Positions 1 through 5,180 of a stretch of 5,180 bases of DNA are shown here, piece after piece. Under the pieces are notes generated by a model that saw only the letters and a program-made list of their open reading frames with translations, searched no databases and had not been told where the DNA came from. Source of the stretch: Pseudorhodoplanes sp. GTDB lineage: Bacteria > Pseudomonadota > Alphaproteobacteria > Rhizobiales > Xanthobacteraceae. Within the stretch, counting starts at the first letter, position 1, and the number at the start of each line of letters is the position of its first letter. A program made the position numbers and the translations under genes. The stretch is taken from contig WBUW01000251.1 of assembly GCA_008933495.1 (NCBI GenBank), positions 1 through 5,180 of the forward strand, in the 5' to 3' direction.

Positions 1-2177
<2,177 letters not shown>

Positions 2178-2181
<4 letters not shown>

Positions 2182-3209
2182 AAGAGGTTGAACCGACGCC
2201 AGATCGCGTAATTGTCGCGGAACCGTTCGTACGATTCAAAGACGCGCTTGAAATTCGGATTCTTCGCGGATTCTTCGGCGATCAGTTCTTTCCAGGCATC
2301 CTCGAAAGCAACCAGGATTTCCGCCGGCCAGCGCTTGAGCACGACGCCCTGGGCCTGCATTTCCTTGAGCGCCTTCCACTGCGCGGCCTCGCCATCGGCA
2401 ATCATGTCGCGCATGGCGTCGCCGCAGGCAATTTCGATCAGCGCTTTGTGACGATCGGGCAGGCCGTCCCAGACCGTTTTGTTGATATAGAGATCGAACA
2501 GCGTGGCCTGCTGATGCCAGCCGGGGAAATAATAGTATTTGGCGACGGTATGGAATCCGAGCGGCAGGTCCATCGCCGGCAGTGAAAATTCGGTGGCGTC
2601 GAGCGCGCCCGACTTCAGCGCCGGCAGGATTTCGCCGGGCGGCAATTGCTGGGTGATGACGCCAAATTTCTGCATCACCCGCGCGCCGAGCCCGAAGAAG
2701 CGCATCTTCAGGCCCTTGAGGTCGTCGATGCGCCTGATCTCCTTGCGGAACCAGCCGGAGGCTTCCGGCGGAATCATGCCGCAGGGAATGTTGTGCACGT
2801 TGTACTTGGCGAACATCTCGCGCGCGGTTTCAAGACCGCCGCCGCGATAAAGCCAGGCCATGTATTCGCCCATGCCCGGACCGAACGGCACGCTCGAAAA
2901 CATGTTGAACGCGCTGTCCTTGCCGGCGAACCAGCCGGCGCCGGCCCAGGCCGCCGCCACCGTGCCGCGCGAGACCGCGTTTACGGTTTCGGCGCCGGGA
3001 ACCAGCTTGCCGGGCTCATGGAACTTCAGAACGAGTTCCCCGCCGGAGGCGCGGGCAATCTTGCTTGGCAATCCGCGCGACACTTCGCCGAGCACCGGCA
3101 TGTTGCCGGGGAAGGTGCTGGCGACGTCGATGACAATGGGTTCCGCGGCAGCCGCGCAGGCGAGCGCCAGCATCCACCCGGTCATGACAGCGATGATAGT
3201 CCTGATCAT
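2178..3209 (-). CDS. TRAP-type transporter substrate-binding protein, DctP/TakP family (orphan periplasmic binding protein)
   Basis: This encodes about 343 residues from the ATG at 3209 to a TGA at 2180-2178. The N-terminus is a Sec signal peptide: R3, a hydrophobic core at about 5-18, and an Ala run with likely cleavage after A22, before E23-P24. Cys18 gives only a poor lipobox. The mature part resembles the 2-oxoacid binder TakP and the COG4663-like group: DDLKGLKMR (ending at R170, the position of the conserved ligand-binding Arg), QQLPPGEILPALKSGALDATE (about 187-207), and YYYFPGWH (225-232). Known for the family: these proteins capture carboxylates in the periplasm and pass them to DctQ/DctM membrane subunits. 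Neither subunit is present here; the next gene is a GGDEF/EAL sensor overlapping by ATGA. Odd points: TakP, as I recall it, has Glu-Trp in the ATEW motif, whereas here it is E207-F208, which may change ligand preference. The C-terminus stops soon after W337, roughly 20 residues shorter than I recall for TakP. The second of two adjacent ATGs (3212, 3209) is preferred because it lies 6 nt from GGAGG. The ligand is not predictable; a 2-oxoacid or other organic acid is likely. Confidence 0.93.
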
Positions 3210-3215
3210 CATTCA

Positions 3216-3220
3216 CCTCC
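3216..3220 (-). promoter_or_regulatory. Shine-Dalgarno of the binding-protein gene
   Basis: The minus strand reads GGAGGTGAATGATG. GGAGG is 3 nt from the first ATG (3212) and 6 nt from the second (3209). The usual 5-8 nt gap favours the second ATG, which removes one Met from the longest reading frame. It is a strong site, in contrast with the missing site of the downstream GGDEF/EAL gene. Confidence 0.85.
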
Positions 3221-3230
3221 GCCGGCCGGC

Positions 3231-3282
3231 TGATCGACATTCGGCGCGGCATGGTACGGTCGCATCCATGCGGTGATCGACA
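3231..3282. repeat. Direct repeat TGATCGACA x2 flanking an inverted repeat (candidate operator)
   Basis: TGATCGACA occurs at 3231-3239 and again at 3274-3282, a perfect 9-bp repeat with starts 43 bp apart, close to four helical turns. Between the copies lies an inverted repeat, GCATGG (3249-3254) and CCATGC (3266-3271), with an 11-nt spacer. The cluster covers about 20-75 bp upstream of the binding-protein start, where a repressor or activator site would be expected. No known regulator's motif is recognised. Confidence 0.45.
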
Positions 3283-3303
3283 GGTCATGATGGGCCCGCA
3301 GAC

Positions 3304-3319
3304 GTTAATTCGGGCTTAC
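3304..3319 (-). promoter_or_regulatory. Candidate CtrA-binding box upstream of the binding-protein gene
   Basis: On the minus strand 3319-3304 reads GTAA-N7-TTAAC (N7 = GCCCGAA). This matches the alphaproteobacterial CtrA consensus TTAA-N7-TTAAC at 8 of the 9 defined positions. It is one of very few AT-rich spots in the region and sits about 95 bp upstream of the start at 3209, in the orientation expected for activation of that gene. No clear -10 element follows at a standard distance. The call rests on the motif alone. Confidence 0.4.
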
Positions 3320-3346
3320 GATCGGGTTTGGAACTGCCGTCCTTGG

Positions 3347-3412
3347 AATCGGCCGGCCGCGGTTGTCCCGCCGGTCATGCTCCGCGGACGCGCGCAAATC
3401 GGCCGGCCGCGG
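3347..3412. repeat. Two identical 16-bp repeats, AATCGGCCGGCCGCGG, 50 bp apart
   Basis: The same 16 bases occur at 3347-3362 and 3397-3412. Each contains the palindrome CGGCCGGCCG. The sequences beyond the 16 bp do not align, so this is not a simple 50-bp duplication. The copies may be paired binding sites or an expression of the local GGCCGG bias; related shorter palindromes occur elsewhere in this intergenic region. Confidence 0.6.
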
Positions 3413-3537
3413 CCTGCTTCCGGCGGGGCGCGCCGGGCCCCGTTCCCGGACCGGCGCCGCAGCCGATCGCGCCGGGCTGGTTTCGCCCTGGTGCGGTGCA
3501 AACAGCCGGCCGGGGAAACCAAAAGCGGTCAAAATGC

Positions 3538-3566
3538 TTGGCAGCGGACCGGACAGGCTCTATGAG
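3538..3566 (+). promoter_or_regulatory. Candidate sigma70-type promoter of pckA
   Basis: TTGGCA (3538-3543, 5 of 6 to TTGACA) is followed by a 17-nt spacer and TATGAG (3561-3566, 4 of 6 to TATAAT). Transcription would begin near 3573, giving a pckA leader of about 100 nt. This is the best -35/-10 pair I see on the plus strand of the intergenic region. Confidence 0.45.
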
Positions 3567-3571
3567 GTCGC

Positions 3572-3596
3572 GCGCCCCTGGGCAGGGCGCTATACT
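3572..3596 (+). promoter_or_regulatory. GC-rich hairpin/dyad followed by a second candidate -10, TATACT
   Basis: GCGCCC (3572-3577) and GGGCGC (3585-3590) form a 6-bp stem with a 7-nt loop. TATACT (3591-3596, 5 of 6 to TATAAT) follows directly, but no -35 lies 16-18 nt upstream. Either TATACT belongs to an activator-dependent or alternative-sigma promoter, or the hairpin is an operator or early leader element of the transcript from the promoter at 3538-3566. There is no T-run, so it does not look like an intrinsic terminator. Confidence 0.3.
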
Positions 3597-3606
3597 TTCC
3601 ATCGGG

Positions 3607-3628
3607 CAACACCGACATCGGTATGTTG
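3607..3628 (+). promoter_or_regulatory. Interrupted palindrome in the pckA leader (candidate operator)
   Basis: CAACACCGA (3607-3615) and TCGGTATGTTG (3618-3628) are inverted repeats with a 2-nt centre (CA) and one unpaired A at 3623; the core ACCGA-CA-TCGGT is exact. It ends 42 nt before the pckA start, clear of the Shine-Dalgarno. A dyad this compact fits a repressor site just downstream of the transcription start, or a short stem in the leader RNA. Confidence 0.35.
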
Positions 3629-3660
3629 ATTTTCGGCCCGCCGCGGCCGGCGTGTTTCGG

Positions 3661-3665
3661 GGAGG
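3661..3665 (+). promoter_or_regulatory. Shine-Dalgarno of pckA
   Basis: GGAGG within GGGGAGGA (3659-3666) lies 5 nt before the GTG at 3671. This strong, well-spaced site settles the non-ATG start; there is no competing in-frame ATG with an equally good site nearby. Confidence 0.88.
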
Positions 3666-3670
3666 ACTTC

Positions 3671-5180
3671 GTGCAAGAGACCGGCGTACGCAACAAAGCC
3701 TTCGGGGCTGATACTTTCGGCCTAAAGAATCTCAAGGCGGTTCACTGGAACCTGACCGAAGCCCCCCTCTACGAGCACGCGATCGCGGCCGGGGAAGGCC
3801 GGATCGTCGCCGGCGGCGCGCTCTGCGCGGAGACCGGCCATCACACCGGACGCTCGCCGAAGGACAAACACACCGTCGTCGACGCCCTGACCGAACCTTC
3901 GGTGTGGTGGGGCGGCAACCGCAAGCTGTCGAAGGAACATTTCGATAATCTCTACAAGGACTTTCTTGCCCATTGCGCGGGCAAGACGCTGTTCGCGCAG
4001 GATCTCTATGGCGGCGCCGATCCGAAATACCGCATCCGCACGCGCGTCTATAACGAGCTGGCCTGGCACTCGCTGTTCATTCGCACGCTGCTCATCCGCC
4101 CGAACCAGTTCGAGCTTGAGAGCTTCGAGCCGGAGCTGACGATCATCGACCTGCCGTCGTTCCGTCCCGACGCCAAGCGCCATGGCGGCCGCGACGGCTC
4201 CGACACCATGGTGGCCATCGATTTCACCCGCAAGATCGTGCTGATCTGCGGCTCGTCCTATGCCGGCGAGATGAAGAAGTCGGTGTTCACCACGCTCAAT
4301 TTCTATCTGCCGGCGCAGGGCGTGATGCCGATGCATTGTTCGGCGAACGTCGGACCGAACGGCGACAGCGCGCTGTTCTTCGGCCTGTCGGGCACCGGCA
4401 AGACCACGCTGTCGGCCGATCCCAACCGCACGCTGATCGGCGACGACGAGACCGGCTGGGGTCCGGACGGCATCTTCAACTTCGAAGGCGGCTGCTACGC
4501 GAAATGCGTCAATCTCACCTATGAGAACGAGCCGCAGATCTGGGATGCCACCAACCGCTTCGGCGCGATCCTGGAAAACGTGGTGTTCGAGCCGCTCACC
4601 CGCGCGCCCGACTACACCGACATCTCCAGAACCGAGAACACCCGCTCGGCCTATCCGCTGGAATCGATTCCGAACGCCTCGCGCACCGGTCGCGCCGGAC
4701 ATCCGAAAAACATCATATTCCTGACCGCCGACGCCTATGGCGTCATGCCGCCGATCGCCAAGCTCACCCCGGCGCAGGCGATGTATCACTTCCTGTCCGG
4801 CTACACCGCCAAGGTTGCCGGCACCGAGAAGGGTCTCGTCGGCGTGCAGCCGGAATTCTCGACCTGCTTCGGCGCGCCGTTCCTGCCGCGTCCGCCGGCC
4901 GAATACGGCAACCTGTTCCGCAAATATGTCGCCGAGCACCAGGTCGATTGCTGGCTGGTCAATTCCGGCTGGACCGGCGGCCAGTATGGCGAAGGCCGCC
5001 GCATGCCGATCAAGGCGACGCGTGCGCTCGTGACCGCCGCGCTCGACGGTTCGCTCAAGAGCGCCTCCTTCCGCACCGACCCGTATTTCGGCTTCTCGGT
5101 GCCGACCTCGGTGCCGGGCGTCGAGCCGCACCTGCTCTATCCGATGAAGACCTGGAAGGACAAAGCCGCGTTCGACAAGA
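3671..5180 (+). CDS. pckA: Phosphoenolpyruvate carboxykinase (ATP) (3'-partial)
   Basis: This enzyme catalyses oxaloacetate + ATP to phosphoenolpyruvate + ADP + CO2, the first committed step of gluconeogenesis from TCA-cycle acids, in the cytosol. 503 codons are present out of a family length near 535-540, so about 35 are missing beyond the window. Key motifs are visible: GRSPKDK (60-66, substrate Arg R61), SSYAGEMKK (195-203), MHCSAN (221-226), the PEPCK P-loop GLSGTGKTTL (238-247, K244) and IGDDETGWG (256-264). K203, H222 and D259 match the metal ligands Lys213, His232 and Asp269 of E. coli PckA at a constant offset of 10; R325 corresponds to Arg333. All visible catalytic residues are intact. 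The GTG start at 3671 is supported by GGAGG at 3661-3665 with a 5-nt gap and by the family-typical VQETGVRN N-terminus. The gene is divergent from the binding-protein gene and likely transcribed from the intergenic region. In rhizobia pckA is usually induced by gluconeogenic carbon sources. Confidence 0.98.
   Translation, partial: MQETGVRNKAFGADTFGLKNLKAVHWNLTEAPLYEHAIAAGEGRIVAGGALCAETGHHTGRSPKDKHTVVDALTEPSVWWGGNRKLSKEHFDNLYKDFLAHCAGKTLFAQDLYGGADPKYRIRTRVYNELAWHSLFIRTLLIRPNQFELESFEPELTIIDLPSFRPDAKRHGGRDGSDTMVAIDFTRKIVLICGSSYAGEMKKSVFTTLNFYLPAQGVMPMHCSANVGPNGDSALFFGLSGTGKTTLSADPNRTLIGDDETGWGPDGIFNFEGGCYAKCVNLTYENEPQIWDATNRFGAILENVVFEPLTRAPDYTDISRTENTRSAYPLESIPNASRTGRAGHPKNIIFLTADAYGVMPPIAKLTPAQAMYHFLSGYTAKVAGTEKGLVGVQPEFSTCFGAPFLPRPPAEYGNLFRKYVAEHQVDCWLVNSGWTGGQYGEGRRMPIKATRALVTAALDGSLKSASFRTDPYFGFSVPTSVPGVEPHLLYPMKTWKDKAAFDK

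Larger units (their letters stand above)
3213..3670. other. Divergent intergenic control region between the binding-protein gene and pckA
   Basis: These 458 bp lie between two divergent starts. I find no convincing protein: the open frames here have atypical composition (rich in Arg, Pro and Ala) and no family features. The middle (about 3345-3515) is extremely GC-rich, with repeated GGCCGG-type palindromes at 3221-3230, 3350-3360, 3400-3410 and 3505-3513. The pckA-proximal part (3515-3670) is less extreme and holds the best plus-strand promoter. The binding-protein-proximal part (3230-3320) holds a CtrA-like box and a repeat/dyad cluster. A region of this length is generous for two simple promoters, so it may hold several operators or a small RNA; I cannot show the latter. 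Confidence 0.7.

Noticed and set aside
3572..3600. Intrinsic terminator at the GC-rich stem before pckA
   Set aside because: The stem is followed by TATACTTTCC rather than a T-run, and no upstream plus-strand gene needs termination there.
3251..3735. Several small open frames (68-127 residues) on both strands of the intergenic region
   Set aside because: They have no good Shine-Dalgarno, are Arg/Pro/Gly/Ala-rich, overlap each other and the pckA start, and show no recognisable domain.
3722..5131. A 469-residue open frame on the minus strand opposite pckA
   Set aside because: It lies antisense to an intact, strongly conserved pckA. Its protein is rich in Arg, Ala, Gly and His with no recognisable family, as expected for a mirror frame in GC-rich codon-biased DNA.

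Overview
The window is GC-rich (with G/C-biased third positions) and looks like the chromosome of an alphaproteobacterium of the Bradyrhizobium/Rhodopseudomonas group. The main reason is the PckA N-terminus (VQETGVRNKAFGADTFGLKN...), which I recall as very close to Bradyrhizobium PckA. The domain style of the signalling protein also fits that group. No rRNA, tRNA, CRISPR array, insertion sequence or phage gene is visible.

Layout: two minus-strand genes fill the left 3.2 kb. Read in their own direction, the first (3209 to 2178) encodes a Sec-exported solute-binding protein of the TRAP-transporter DctP/TakP family. The second (2181 to beyond position 1) encodes a membrane c-di-GMP enzyme with the order TM1, periplasmic helical domain, TM2, HAMP, PAS, GGDEF, EAL. 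The two reading frames overlap by the 4 bases ATGA, so they are almost certainly translationally coupled. No TRAP membrane subunit (DctQ/DctM) lies in the window. A 458-bp intergenic region (3213-3670) follows, and then pckA (ATP-dependent phosphoenolpyruvate carboxykinase) runs divergently on the plus strand from a GTG at 3671 past the right edge.

The intergenic region carries several candidate control elements: strong Shine-Dalgarno sequences for both flanking genes, a near-consensus CtrA box oriented toward the binding-protein gene, a 9-bp direct repeat flanking an inverted repeat, two identical 16-bp GC-rich repeats 50 bp apart, a sigma70-like promoter for pckA, and two dyads in or near the pckA leader.

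Working model (inference): the binding protein and the GGDEF/EAL protein form a ligand-responsive c-di-GMP module. The binding protein would report a periplasmic organic acid to the sensor enzyme, as the ABC-type binding protein NspS does for the GGDEF-EAL protein MbaA in Vibrio cholerae, but here with a TRAP-family binding protein. The divergent pckA is the entry step of gluconeogenesis from C4 acids, so both sides of the shared control region may respond to organic-acid supply. The left gene lacks its EAL C-terminus and pckA lacks roughly its last 35 residues, because the window ends there.
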